Shown: positions 38,124 to 48,219 of the stretch, in pieces
How the letters are laid out: the number at the start of each line of letters is the position of its first letter
Numbering within the stretch: position 1 is the first letter of the stretch
Source: Hyphomonadaceae bacterium
Lineage (GTDB): Bacteria > Pseudomonadota > Alphaproteobacteria > Caulobacterales > Maricaulaceae
Length of the DNA: 48,314 bases
Assembly (NCBI GenBank): GCA_014324115.1
Contig: JACOMS010000008.1
Span: 1,119-49,432, forward strand
Reading direction: 5' to 3'
Program-made: the position numbers and the translations under genes
Notes under the pieces: generated by a model
Told to the model about the DNA's origin: nothing
The model's input: only the letters and a program-made list of their open reading frames with translations
Database searches by the model: none

Positions 38124-39332
38124 ATGATAATGTTCGGGCTGGATCGGTTATTGACAGAAAGGGAGCTGCGTAAACCTCTGCAAAACCGGCGCGTGGCTGT
38201 TTTGGCTCATCCTGCATCTGTTACCCGCAGCCTCGGCCATGGACTCGACGCACTTGCCACAATCGGCGATATCAATCTGACCTCTGCGTTTGGGCCGCAA
38301 CATGGCCTCAAGGGAGATAAACAGGATAATATGGTCGAGTCTTCCGACCATGAAGATCCGGTATACAGTATTCCTGTCTTCAGTCTGTACGGCGATGTAA
38401 GGCGACCCACCGACGAGATGATGGATACGTTCGATGTCCTGCTTGTTGATCTGCAGGATCTCGGATGTCGCATATACACATTTATCACCACACTTCTCTA
38501 CATCCTGGAAGCGGCGGATAAACACAAAAAATCTGTCTGGGTTCTCGATCGCCCCAATCCCGCCGGACGACCTGTGGAAGGCATGTCTCTCAAGCCCGGA
38601 TGGGAAAGTTTTGTCGGGGCCGGGCCGATGCCGATGAGGCACGGCCTGACCATGGGCGAAATGGGGACGTGGTTTGTCGATCACTATGGGCTGGATGTTG
38701 ATTACCAGGTGATCGAAATGACGGGTTGGAACCCTGCCGCCACCCCCGGATATGGCTGGCCGTTACCGGAACGCAGCTGGGTCAATCCAAGCCCGAACGC
38801 CCCGACGGTGAACATGGCGAGAGTCTACGCCGGAACAGTGATGCTGGAAGGGACGACCCTGTCAGAAGGTCGCGGCACGACCAGGTCTCTGGAAGTTCTG
38901 GGAGCTCCGGACATCGACATCAGGAACATTCTGAACCTGATGGAGGAAATCGCGCCCCGGTGGACCACAGGATGCCGCCTGAGGGAGTGCTGGTTTGAGC
39001 CGACGTTCCACAAGCACCGGCACGCACTTTGCCGCGGCTTTCAAATTCATGCTGATGATCCGGGGAGCTATCAACATGATCGATTCAAGCCTTGGCGCCT
39101 CGTTGCGCTGGCCCTGCATGTGATTCGCAAACTCTATCCCGATTATGAAATCTGGCACGACAGTCCCTACGAGTATGAAAAGGACAAACTCGCCTTTGAT
39201 GTTATCAACGGCAGTGAGCACCTTCGAACGTGGATTGATGATCCGCAGGCCTCACCGGGTGATCTGGATGATATGACCGCGCCGGACGAAGAGGCGTGGC
39301 GTGATATACAGCAGAAATTTTCAATTTACTGA
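38124..39332 (+). CDS. DUF1343 / NamZ-like exo-beta-N-acetylmuramidase without evident signal peptide
   Basis: RVAVLAHPASVT, SAFGPQHGLKGDKQDNM, LVDLQDLGCRIYTFITTLLYILEAA, VLDRPNPAGRPVEG, MRHGLTMGEMG, TTLSEGRGTTRSLEVLGAPDID. Confidence 0.88.
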   Translation: MIMFGLDRLLTERELRKPLQNRRVAVLAHPASVTRSLGHGLDALATIGDINLTSAFGPQHGLKGDKQDNMVESSDHEDPVYSIPVFSLYGDVRRPTDEMMDTFDVLLVDLQDLGCRIYTFITTLLYILEAADKHKKSVWVLDRPNPAGRPVEGMSLKPGWESFVGAGPMPMRHGLTMGEMGTWFVDHYGLDVDYQVIEMTGWNPAATPGYGWPLPERSWVNPSPNAPTVNMARVYAGTVMLEGTTLSEGRGTTRSLEVLGAPDIDIRNILNLMEEIAPRWTTGCRLRECWFEPTFHKHRHALCRGFQIHADDPGSYQHDRFKPWRLVALALHVIRKLYPDYEIWHDSPYEYEKDKLAFDVINGSEHLRTWIDDPQASPGDLDDMTAPDEEAWRDIQQKFSIY

Positions 39333-39387
39333 TGGGGACGTAACGGGGAATAAGGCTGCCGCCTTGAAACAGGCCCGAAGGCAATGG

Positions 39388-41091
39388 TCAGTCGGCATAT
39401 TCCCGGCGTTTGGAATCCTTGCCGATTCCCGGATTGAACCGGTTTCCCGGGTCCAGGGATCGGTAATGGGCACAGAGCGGCGGTTCTGCCCTGTACAGGT
39501 GTCCGACATTGTGCTCGGCGGGATACCTGGCGCCTCTCTCCTCAAGACGATTCAGCATGGCTGTTTTTATTGCATGACTGTCGGTGCCGGTCTTCAAAAT
39601 GTAATCCTGATGAAAAATCTGGCACATAAAGTGACCGTAGTACAGCTTATGCTCAATGAGCTCCTCCAGGTCCGGCGGAAGCTCTTCCCGCCATTCTGTC
39701 GTATTTCGGGGAAGCGCGATATCCAGAGCCAGCAGGTCTCCAACCCTGGAGGCGTGTATGGTTTGGTAGCGAACAGCAGCCCCCGCCGCTGCAAAACGAT
39801 GAAGCCCGATGGTCCTAGCCTCCCCGTCCGGGCATACACGATATTGCAATTCGCCGCGACTCTTGAGTCGGGACAACACATTTGAGGTCTCTTCAATACT
39901 GTTGGTTTTTACTTTCAAAATCAGAAGATGTTCGTGACTGTCTGCGATCCTCCTCAGGTTTCGTGACAGGGGATCGGGCATGAGTCGGCCAACGACCTGC
40001 AGGCAATGATCAATAAACGCGCCTGAAAACATCGGCAGTTCCTCCAGTCGGGATGCAAGCGTTTCCTTGAATCTGAAGAATGCCGGGAGACGACGCGTTC
40101 CCAGAATCCTGATCAAATAAACCGTGTCACGGCCGTAGCGCCCGGTGAACACGAACGCGCACCTGTCCATATATTCTGCCGAAACCGGCAAATTGGAGAA
40201 CTCTGATAATATCGTCCGCCTTAATTCCGTGAGGACATGTGCATCCCTGGTGCCGATAAAAAAAGTCTTCCCGGAGGTATTTTTGGGGAATGTGTCTACC
40301 CGAACGCCGAAAACAGCCAGTTTTCCTGCGCAACCGGATGCGTCCTTGAGGCGTCGCGGATCCGCATTGTAGCGGGCGGGGGTCGGTGCATGAATGTCCC
40401 GAACCCATTCCCTGTACTCGTGATCTGAAGCCATGTTTTCGCCGTCTTCGAAGTTGGCCTCACGGAAGTTGCCGCTTTCCAGACGATGTAAAATTTCCCC
40501 GGGCGTTGAGCCCAAATCGACCCCCAAACGATTTTCAAGAATAAGGTCGCCCTCTTCGGTTAGTCTGGCAAATACGGCATGCTCTGTATACGCAGGACCG
40601 CGTTCGACGAGCGAACCGCCTGAATTGTTGCAAATCCCGCCGATGACCGAAGCTCCCAAACATGAAGACCCGATGACGGAATGCGGTTCCCTGCCCAACG
40701 GTTTGAGGATTTGCTCAAGTTTATGCAGAGTGCTGCCGGGCAGGCATATGGCCTGCCTGCCGCCGTCAACGAGATGGATTCCCGTCAGGCGACTGGTGCT
40801 GATAATAACAACATCATGTTCATACCCGGTATGAGGGGTTGAGCCGCCTGTCAATCCGGTATTGGCGGCCTGCATGATCATGCTGAGATCATATTGCACC
40901 GCGATCTCAAGAGTATGCCACATTTCCAGCAATGTCCCGGGACGTAGAACCGCAAGGCATTTTCCAGCGCTGCCGCGATAACCGGTCCGGTAGGTTTTTG
41001 TCCTGTGATGTCCTGTGAGGACATGCCTGCGGCCCAGGACAGACCGGAACGCCTCCACGACATGCGTCGTCCCATCATCGCGGCGTTTCAT
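39388..41091 (-). CDS. dld: FAD-linked (quinone-dependent) D-lactate dehydrogenase
   Basis: ANTGLTGGSTPHTGYEHDVVIISTSRL, GREPHSVIGSSCLGASVIGGICNNSGGSLVERGPAYTEHAVFA, ARYNADPRRLKDASGCAGKLAVFGVRVDTFP. Confidence 0.92.
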   Translation of the reverse strand: MKRRDDGTTHVVEAFRSVLGRRHVLTGHHRTKTYRTGYRGSAGKCLAVLRPGTLLEMWHTLEIAVQYDLSMIMQAANTGLTGGSTPHTGYEHDVVIISTSRLTGIHLVDGGRQAICLPGSTLHKLEQILKPLGREPHSVIGSSCLGASVIGGICNNSGGSLVERGPAYTEHAVFARLTEEGDLILENRLGVDLGSTPGEILHRLESGNFREANFEDGENMASDHEYREWVRDIHAPTPARYNADPRRLKDASGCAGKLAVFGVRVDTFPKNTSGKTFFIGTRDAHVLTELRRTILSEFSNLPVSAEYMDRCAFVFTGRYGRDTVYLIRILGTRRLPAFFRFKETLASRLEELPMFSGAFIDHCLQVVGRLMPDPLSRNLRRIADSHEHLLILKVKTNSIEETSNVLSRLKSRGELQYRVCPDGEARTIGLHRFAAAGAAVRYQTIHASRVGDLLALDIALPRNTTEWREELPPDLEELIEHKLYYGHFMCQIFHQDYILKTGTDSHAIKTAMLNRLEERGARYPAEHNVGHLYRAEPPLCAHYRSLDPGNRFNPGIGKDSKRREYAD

Positions 41092-41096
41092 GACGA

Positions 41097-41810
41097 TTAA
41101 CTGAGGTCGGACACAAACTCATAACGATCACCGCGATAGACTGATCGCGTAAACTCAACAACAGACCCGCTGATGGAACGGGTTGTCCGTTCTATTCGCA
41201 AAACTTCGCAGCCCTCATCTATCTGCAGCAGACCGGCTTCGGTCGGTGTTGCCAGAGACGCCCTGATTTTCTGACGCCCGCGAACGGGACGATGCCCCAA
41301 TCCGGCGAGGGCTTCATACAGCGAGTCTCCAACAGTCTCTATTTCAGGGAGAAACTGCCTGGGAAGGACTGCATTTTCAATCCCCAAAGGTTCGCCGTTT
41401 GAGAGACGTACGCGCCCCAATCTTGCAACTTCTGCGGCCATCGAAATTTCCAGCTGCGCGGCTTCGTCCGCAGTGGGATTTGAAGACGACCTGAATATCC
41501 AGAACGCACCGGGCTCATCGCCGCGCCTGATCGCATCATCAGTAAAGCTGCTTAGAAAGGAGGACTCCGATTGAATCCTCGCAGACACATAAGTTCCCGA
41601 CCCTTGCCTGCGATAAACCAGCCCTTCGGAAACCAGTTTGTCAACGGCCTTGCGTATGGTTACCCGTGACGCACCGGTCACCATCGTCAGCTCACGTTCA
41701 GGAGGCAAAGCCTCACCTTCGGCAATATCGCCGTCATGTATCCTTGAGCGGATATCATTGGCTATTCGCAAATAGAGGGGAGTCGGATCGTTCCTTGACA
41801 TGGGTTGCAT
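41097..41810 (-). CDS. GntR family transcriptional regulator (HutC/UTRA type)
   Basis: PLYLRIANDIRSRIHDGDIAEGEALPPERELTMVTGASRVTIRKAVDKLVSEGLVYRRQGSGTYV. Confidence 0.93.
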   Translation of the reverse strand: MQPMSRNDPTPLYLRIANDIRSRIHDGDIAEGEALPPERELTMVTGASRVTIRKAVDKLVSEGLVYRRQGSGTYVSARIQSESSFLSSFTDDAIRRGDEPGAFWIFRSSSNPTADEAAQLEISMAAEVARLGRVRLSNGEPLGIENAVLPRQFLPEIETVGDSLYEALAGLGHRPVRGRQKIRASLATPTEAGLLQIDEGCEVLRIERTTRSISGSVVEFTRSVYRGDRYEFVSDLS

Positions 41811-41815
41811 TGATT

Positions 41816-42700
41816 TTACCTCGCCAGTGTATCAATTGAGGCGCCCAGATGTCCCCGATTCTGCTCCAGTATAGCGGCAGCCCGGTTCTTCCCTATCCCA
41901 AGTCCGATCAAAACAGCTGTCGGTATATGGTCATTCGCTTCAATCAGCGCCTTATCCGCTTGCTCCATGGGTATACCCGAAATCATGCGTACGATCTCCG
42001 CGCCGCGACGGCGGAGCTTTTCATTGGAGACCAGCATATTGACCATCAGACCCTTATGGACCTTGCCTAGGCGCAGCATGATGGTTGTCGACAGGATATT
42101 CAATATCGCTTTTTGGGCCGTCCCGGCTTTCATACGTGTTGAACCGGCGATGATTTCACTGCCGGTATTCGCCACAAGACCGATTTCAGCCGCGTCGAGC
42201 AGGGGCGCGGCTTCGTTGTTGACGATACCCATCGTAAGTGCGCCTTTTCGACGCGCAGCTTCAAGAGCTGCAATCGTAAACGGGGTTTTACCGCTTGCAG
42301 CAACGCCGATAACGACATCATTTTCATCGACGTCCAGCTTTTCAATTTCGTTGGCCCCGGCATCCGTATCATCCTCGGCACCCTCAATACTCTCGACAAG
42401 GGCCCTCAGGCCCCCGGCCAGCACGTAGCCCAGCCGCGCCTTGGGCCATCCATAGGTGGGATGCAGCTCAATACCGTCCTGGGCCGCCACCCGACCGGAT
42501 GTTCCCGCTCCGACGTATACGAGGCGCCCGTGGTCTCCAAGGCGCTCTGCGGCCGCACTTGCGGCCGCAGCGATCAATGCCGACAAAGGCCTTATTGAGG
42601 CAATTGCAGAGAGCTGCCCTTCAATCATGGCATCCACGGCATCTTCGGTTGACCAGCTTTCAACATTGTCAAACCGTTTGCTCGCCACCTCTGTCGACAT
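41816..42700 (-). CDS. murQ: N-acetylmuramic acid 6-phosphate etherase
   Basis: GRLVYVGAGTSGRVAAQDGIELHPTYGWP, GVAASGKTPFTIAALEAAR, STRMKAGTAQKAILNILSTTIMLRLGKVHKGLMVNM; RBS AGGAGG before ATG 42700. Confidence 0.96.
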   Translation of the reverse strand: MSTEVASKRFDNVESWSTEDAVDAMIEGQLSAIASIRPLSALIAAAASAAAERLGDHGRLVYVGAGTSGRVAAQDGIELHPTYGWPKARLGYVLAGGLRALVESIEGAEDDTDAGANEIEKLDVDENDVVIGVAASGKTPFTIAALEAARRKGALTMGIVNNEAAPLLDAAEIGLVANTGSEIIAGSTRMKAGTAQKAILNILSTTIMLRLGKVHKGLMVNMLVSNEKLRRRGAEIVRMISGIPMEQADKALIEANDHIPTAVLIGLGIGKNRAAAILEQNRGHLGASIDTLAR

Positions 42701-42799
42701 CAATACCTCCTGAACTCCACCCGGGTCCCGTAGGTAGTTGGCAATCCCCCGAAAAGATACCAAAACAAAGCCACCGTGCCGCCCTGTATGCGACCCGAA

Positions 42800-44008
42800 T
42801 CAGCATGCGTACACATTACCGGCCCGGGCGGTCGGTGGTGTCTGCACGGTTTCGCCGACAGGGATGATAACCGATTCCTCGCCTTTTACCCAGCTTCTGT
42901 CCACGCCGCCCTCGTCGGTGATGTGAACGAGACCGGCCTGGCGACCTTCTGCAATGTCGCCTGTCTGATCCCCGAGTCCAATGGCTTGGGCGGGCCCGAG
43001 AGAGGCCATGAAAATGGCGTCGGCAAGAGAAACGCCCAAGTGCCCGTGGGCGTATCGAACGGCGGACATCATATCCAGGGAAGAACCCGCAAGATTGCCT
43101 GACTCTATGGTCAGTCGGGGACGGGTTGCATCGACCCATTCGCCGAATAAATCAAAACCGTCAAAACCGGCAGGAGCCCCGACGCTTGGCATGGCATCGG
43201 TGACAAGAATCGTTTTTTGCACACCCTTGCATTTAATGGCGGCACGAAGCGAAGCATCATGAACATGAAATCCATCCGCGATAACCCCTGCCCATGTATC
43301 ACCGGAATCGAGTGCGGCGCCGACGACCCCCGGTGCCCGACCGGTGAGAGGCGACATCGCGTTATAGAGGTGGGTAAAACCTGACAGCCCTTCTTGTATC
43401 GCTTGCAGTACCGTTTCATAATCGGCATTGGTGTGGCCTGCCCACACGACGACGCCGCGCTTGACGAGCTCCGCAATCTGGCCGGGCGCAGTTTTCTCGG
43501 GTGCCAGCGTTACCAGGGTTTTCCCGTTTTTCAGACCGGTGAGAACATCAATGAAATCGTCATCCAGATCCCGAAATCTTTTCGGGTCATGCACGCCCTT
43601 TTTTTCGACATTCAGCACCGGGCCTTCAATATGAATCCCCAGCACCCCGGGCACACCAAGGGAAATGGCTTCATCGACTGACAAGATGGTCCGGGCGATC
43701 ATCTCCGGCGTGTCACTGATCAATGTCGGCAGGAATCCGGTCGTGCCGAATGCGCGGTGCGCTTTGGCGATGGTTCCAATCGTCTCGACAGTCGGTGCGT
43801 CATTTAATAGAACGCCGCCGCCGCCATTCACCTGAAGGTCAATAAAGCCGGGTGCGAGATAGCCGCCATCAAGAAAGACTCTCTCCGCATCGTCCGGAAT
43901 CCTGTCCACAGCCACGATGTCCCTGATGACCCCGTTCCCGACCAGGACGGCCTTGTCTTTTTCCCAGTGCCCCTGCGCAAGTACCGGACACCCGAATAAC
44001 GCACGCAT
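42800..44008 (-). CDS. nagA: N-acetylglucosamine-6-phosphate deacetylase
   Basis: GYLAPGFIDLQVNGGGGVLLND, GIHIEGPVLNVEKKGVHDP, HLYNAMSPLTGRAPGVVGAAL, VTDAMPSVGAP. Confidence 0.96.
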   Translation of the reverse strand: MRALFGCPVLAQGHWEKDKAVLVGNGVIRDIVAVDRIPDDAERVFLDGGYLAPGFIDLQVNGGGGVLLNDAPTVETIGTIAKAHRAFGTTGFLPTLISDTPEMIARTILSVDEAISLGVPGVLGIHIEGPVLNVEKKGVHDPKRFRDLDDDFIDVLTGLKNGKTLVTLAPEKTAPGQIAELVKRGVVVWAGHTNADYETVLQAIQEGLSGFTHLYNAMSPLTGRAPGVVGAALDSGDTWAGVIADGFHVHDASLRAAIKCKGVQKTILVTDAMPSVGAPAGFDGFDLFGEWVDATRPRLTIESGNLAGSSLDMMSAVRYAHGHLGVSLADAIFMASLGPAQAIGLGDQTGDIAEGRQAGLVHITDEGGVDRSWVKGEESVIIPVGETVQTPPTARAGNVYAC

Positions 44009-45057
44009 CAAACCGTCACCGTCACTTTCTTCAAAAATGGCGGCCTGTCGGGGTTCCCGCCTCGCGCCAGGGACAACCCGTTGGCAAAACGGTAAAAACG
44101 CTGGATTTGCAAAACAGGAGTCAGGCGGGTATCGTCTCCGCGCGGGCACCCGAGACTCACTGCATCCGGTATGTCCCCGCCCACTGCCAGGCATTTTGCC
44201 CCTTTCGAAGAGCAAAACGAAACGAGATCATGAACACTCTGTCGCGACGCATCGGCCGCGACAAACGCCAGGATCGGGAATCCCCCGGATACAACAGCCA
44301 TCGGTCCGTGCCGCAGTTCCGCTGCACTGAAGGCTTCTGCATGCAGTCGGCTTGTTTCCTTGAGTTTCAGTGCGGCCTCCCTGGCGATACCGAAGCCAAC
44401 GCCGCGCCCGCAAACAAACAGGCTGCGTGCCGCCGTCAAAATCGGCATGGCCGCCGACCAGTCGTCTCCCTCCCAAGCCTGCTTCATGAATTCGGGCAGT
44501 TTGTCCAAAGCGTCCAGACCCTTGAAGTCCTTCCCCGCCCTGAAGGCAAGCCCGGCGAATGCCGTGAGCGAGCAAATAAAGGACTTGGTCGCAGCCACGC
44601 TTTGCTCTTCGCCGGCCATCAGGGGGATCGTAATATCACACAGGGCGGAAAGGGGATTTCCGGCCACATTGGTCATGGCAACGGTCAGTGCGCCCCCCGC
44701 CTTCGCCGCCTCGGCAGACTGCAATAAATCTTCGCTTCTACCCGACTGGGACACGGCCAGAAACACGGCCCGGCCAAGATTCAGCCTTGCCCCGTAAATG
44801 GAGGCCGCCGACGGTGAGAATGCCGCCACCGGTTTGCCGACAAGCCGCTCAATTAAACACTTCCCGTAAACTGTCGCGTGGCTGGAACTGCCTCTGGCAC
44901 AGGTTATGACCATATCGACCCGGTCGCCGGACAGGTGGCGGGCAACATCCTCAAGAACATCCGCGCTGCTCCTGGACTGGTCTGCGACCCGGTCGGGTGC
45001 TTCTCCAGCCTCGCGGAGCATTTGTGTTTCAGCATTCCGGGTAGATATGTCCTGCAT
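44008..45057 (-). CDS. SIS-domain glucosamine-6-phosphate deaminase, NagB-II type
   Basis: ITCARGSSSHATVYGKCLIE, AVSQSGRSEDLLQSAEAAK, EEQSVAATKSFICSL, FVCGRGVGFGIAREAALKLKETSRLHAEAFSAAELRHGPMAVV. Confidence 0.9.
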   Translation of the reverse strand: MQDISTRNAETQMLREAGEAPDRVADQSRSSADVLEDVARHLSGDRVDMVITCARGSSSHATVYGKCLIERLVGKPVAAFSPSAASIYGARLNLGRAVFLAVSQSGRSEDLLQSAEAAKAGGALTVAMTNVAGNPLSALCDITIPLMAGEEQSVAATKSFICSLTAFAGLAFRAGKDFKGLDALDKLPEFMKQAWEGDDWSAAMPILTAARSLFVCGRGVGFGIAREAALKLKETSRLHAEAFSAAELRHGPMAVVSGGFPILAFVAADASRQSVHDLVSFCSSKGAKCLAVGGDIPDAVSLGCPRGDDTRLTPVLQIQRFYRFANGLSLARGGNPDRPPFLKKVTVTV

Positions 45058-45300
45058 CGCCTTTCTTTCCCGAACCCGTTTCATCGAAAAACCATCGCAG
45101 GCGGGGGTTCATCCCGTCCGGTTTACCCTTATCACATTGGTCATGTATTTGTGCATTTAATTTAGTCAACCGACGTACCAGCCCTCACAATTTTGCGAGG
45201 TTCAGATGCCATGTTTGCCTTTCTCGAACCGGTTTGGCAATACCCGAATGCGATAATTACCCGATAAACAGGGTTCGTAATACCGTAAATTTTCACATTT

Positions 45301-45327
45301 ATGCCATTTTATGCCACGGATATGCCA
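45301..45327. repeat. Three ATGCCA direct repeats spaced 10-11 bp upstream of TonB receptor 3
   Basis: ATGCCATTTTATGCCACGGATATGCCA; a further ATGCCA at 45206. Confidence 0.45.
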
Positions 45328-45471
45328 TAGAAACGACACATTCGGCATGTAGCAAAAAATTATATCAGCCCTGTTGACCGGCCATAAAATTGATAGTACA
45401 TTGGTGAATGTGACAAATCGCGCAGTCATTAACACGTGTTTCGGCGAGCAATCAATCCAGGAGGAAACGAA

Positions 45472-48219
45472 ATGTTGAAATCAAGATCATCACTCATCAG
45501 GACGGCAAGTGTTTTGCCGGTTTTGGCGCTAGGCCTCTCCGCCCATGCGCAATCGGATCAATCTTCACCGGAGCAGGAAGTCGAGGAAGATATCATTGAA
45601 GTGACAGGCTTTCGCGCCTCACTTAAAAGGAATCTTGCCATCAAAAGGGATTCCGACACCATTGTCGATGCCATTTCGGCAGAGGACATCGGTCGGTTTC
45701 CGGACATCAATGTGGCCGATGCCCTGCAACGTATACCGGGTGTTCAGGTGGAAAAAGACGAACGAACCGGTGAAAGTGTCCGTGTCAGTATTCGCGGTAC
45801 GGCTCCTCACCTGAACCGCACCCTGTTGAACAATCAGCAGATTGCGTCAGCGACGTCCAGCAACAGGCTCGGGGAGCTTCGGGATCGCAGCTTCAACTAC
45901 TATCTGCTGCCGACAGAGCTGGTGGAAACACTGGAAGTTCACAAATCATCGGAAGCCAACATAGATGAGGGTTCCGTGGGCGGCACGGTGATTGTCAGAA
46001 CGGCCAGACCCTTGGACGCTGATGCCAACTCGGGGGCCGTTTCCGGCCGGTTGTACTACTTTGAGAACGCCGATACTTGGAGGCCGCATCTATCCGGTTT
46101 GTACAGTTGGAAGAATAATGCCGGAAAATTCGGCTTCAACGTAGCCTATGCGTACAAGGATAGCGCAACAGAGCTCAACGCCAAAAGAAATCTGGGAGGG
46201 TATCACAATCTACGAGACTTCGATGGTGACGGCACAACGGAACGGCCCCCGGTATTCCCCGGTGCCAACATTTTCACCAGCGATTACACCCTGTCCACCC
46301 CCTTCCTGACCCTGCAGCTTGCGCCGCACGACGGCCTGGACATAGTATTCACGGCATTGCATTCGATTCGGGAAAATGAATCCCAGGGTATTATTTCCTA
46401 CGGGTTCGGCAGTCTCGCCTCTATCCTTACCCCTGCCGATACCCGGGAACTTGAAATCAGGGACCGCACCGTGGTTGCAGGTCGTAACCTGTTTTGTTGT
46501 TCAGCGTTCCCGGGGAATGCAAGTCTCCAGGCTGCTCAATTCGGTTCAGGCGTATACCGGGGTTCATTTGAGACCACGGCCTTTGATATAAAGGCCACGC
46601 TGGAGCGAGAAACCTGGACGGCAGGTTTTCAGGTCGGTCACAGTTTTGCTGACGGGTATGCGGAAGACGTGGACACCGGATTCGGTGGTGGACCGACCAG
46701 TCTTGACTTTTTTCTATCTCCTGAAGGTGTCTACGAAGTAAAATTTGATGAGGATTTGACACCGGCTCATTACGCCTTCCGACGCACTCATTTCAACCAA
46801 ATCCGTAACGCATCCAATGAAACCTACCTGCAGGCCGATCTTGAATTCAACCTGGATAATAATTGGATCTCAAGCATTGAGACCGGTTTCAAGTATCGCG
46901 ACCACAACAAGTCTACAAACCTGCACAAACAGGACTTCAATGAAAACAGCAGATTGCTGGCTGACGGCACGGTGGAAGGTGTGAGCCTGGCCGATTTTGC
47001 CGGGGAGCCGATCACACGCTGGAAGGTCGGCGATACGCCATCCAATTTATGGCAATTCGACGTAGACAGAATCAGGCAATGGCAGGCCGAAAATCCCGTG
47101 GGGTCACATCCCGAAAACAATTCGTTTGACCACCTGGAGCACCGTTTCGAACTGAACGAAGAAATAGTCGCCGCCTACGTGAAAGCCAACTTCGAAACGG
47201 AGAACTTCCGCGGCAATGTGGGTGTGCGCGCGGTTCAGACCAAAACAACGTCAATGGTCAAACGATACCAGGGACCCGTCTGGAACCCGAGTGACGTAGA
47301 AGATGTTGAAGTCGTAAACGACTATACCGACATTTTACCCAGCATCAATATCAACTATGTTGGTCTTGATGATATCATTCTGCGGTTTTCGGCGGCAAAG
47401 GTAATTTCCCGCCCGAATTATGGTGCCGTAGCAGCCGTCGAGAATGGTATCTGCAGAGATATTGCTGCAGATCCCGGATATTCGTGTTCGGGCTTTGTAG
47501 GCAACCCGGAGCTGGAGCCCTTCAGCCTGACACAATACGATGTGTCCGCCGAGTGGTACATGAACAGTTCTTCACTCCTGGCGGTGGGTTTATTCCACAA
47601 GGATATCGAGTCCTACATCACTTCGGAAATCATTACGGCCACCCGGGAATATGTGCCGCCCATCTCCGAAGACGGGCCCCCTTCTGTGAGCGAACAGAGA
47701 CAGTTTGATCTGACGCGGCCCGTTAACGGCCTGGGCGGCACCATCCAGGGGTTCGAAATAAACCTGCAGCAGGAATTGCCCTATGGGTTCGGCGTGCTGG
47801 CCAACTACACTTACGCACATGCCGACCTGGAGGAAACGCCGGAACAGCTGGAGGCTGGTATGGAAGCGGTTCTACCTGACCATTCGGAAGATACCTTTAA
47901 CGCGACGGTATATTACGAAGATCACGGCTTGGACGCCCGTATATCCTACACCTTCCGTTCGGAGTACCCATATGAAGTGGGCGCCATCGGGCGCGGCCTG
48001 CTGAACGGCTACAAGGGTGACTACGGTTCGTTTGATTTTAATGCCACCTATGCCGTAACAGACGACATTGACCTGATATTCCAGGCTATCAACCTGACGG
48101 ACGAAGAAATAAACTGGTACGCAAGCAGGGAGGACGGGAGCGGACCGAATCTCAGCCGCTCATACGGACGATTTAACCATGGACGCCGACTTGCCCTCGG
48201 TTTGAACATGAGGTTCTAG
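45472..48219 (+). CDS. TonB-dependent receptor, TonB_Xanth-Caul type (receptor 3)
   Basis: RBS AGGAGG before ATG 45472; EEDIIEVTGFRASLKRNLAIKRDSDTIVDAISAEDIGRFPDINVADALQRIPGVQVE; C-terminal GLNMRF. Confidence 0.94.
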   Translation: MLKSRSSLIRTASVLPVLALGLSAHAQSDQSSPEQEVEEDIIEVTGFRASLKRNLAIKRDSDTIVDAISAEDIGRFPDINVADALQRIPGVQVEKDERTGESVRVSIRGTAPHLNRTLLNNQQIASATSSNRLGELRDRSFNYYLLPTELVETLEVHKSSEANIDEGSVGGTVIVRTARPLDADANSGAVSGRLYYFENADTWRPHLSGLYSWKNNAGKFGFNVAYAYKDSATELNAKRNLGGYHNLRDFDGDGTTERPPVFPGANIFTSDYTLSTPFLTLQLAPHDGLDIVFTALHSIRENESQGIISYGFGSLASILTPADTRELEIRDRTVVAGRNLFCCSAFPGNASLQAAQFGSGVYRGSFETTAFDIKATLERETWTAGFQVGHSFADGYAEDVDTGFGGGPTSLDFFLSPEGVYEVKFDEDLTPAHYAFRRTHFNQIRNASNETYLQADLEFNLDNNWISSIETGFKYRDHNKSTNLHKQDFNENSRLLADGTVEGVSLADFAGEPITRWKVGDTPSNLWQFDVDRIRQWQAENPVGSHPENNSFDHLEHRFELNEEIVAAYVKANFETENFRGNVGVRAVQTKTTSMVKRYQGPVWNPSDVEDVEVVNDYTDILPSININYVGLDDIILRFSAAKVISRPNYGAVAAVENGICRDIAADPGYSCSGFVGNPELEPFSLTQYDVSAEWYMNSSSLLAVGLFHKDIESYITSEIITATREYVPPISEDGPPSVSEQRQFDLTRPVNGLGGTIQGFEINLQQELPYGFGVLANYTYAHADLEETPEQLEAGMEAVLPDHSEDTFNATVYYEDHGLDARISYTFRSEYPYEVGAIGRGLLNGYKGDYGSFDFNATYAVTDDIDLIFQAINLTDEEINWYASREDGSGPNLSRSYGRFNHGRRLALGLNMRF

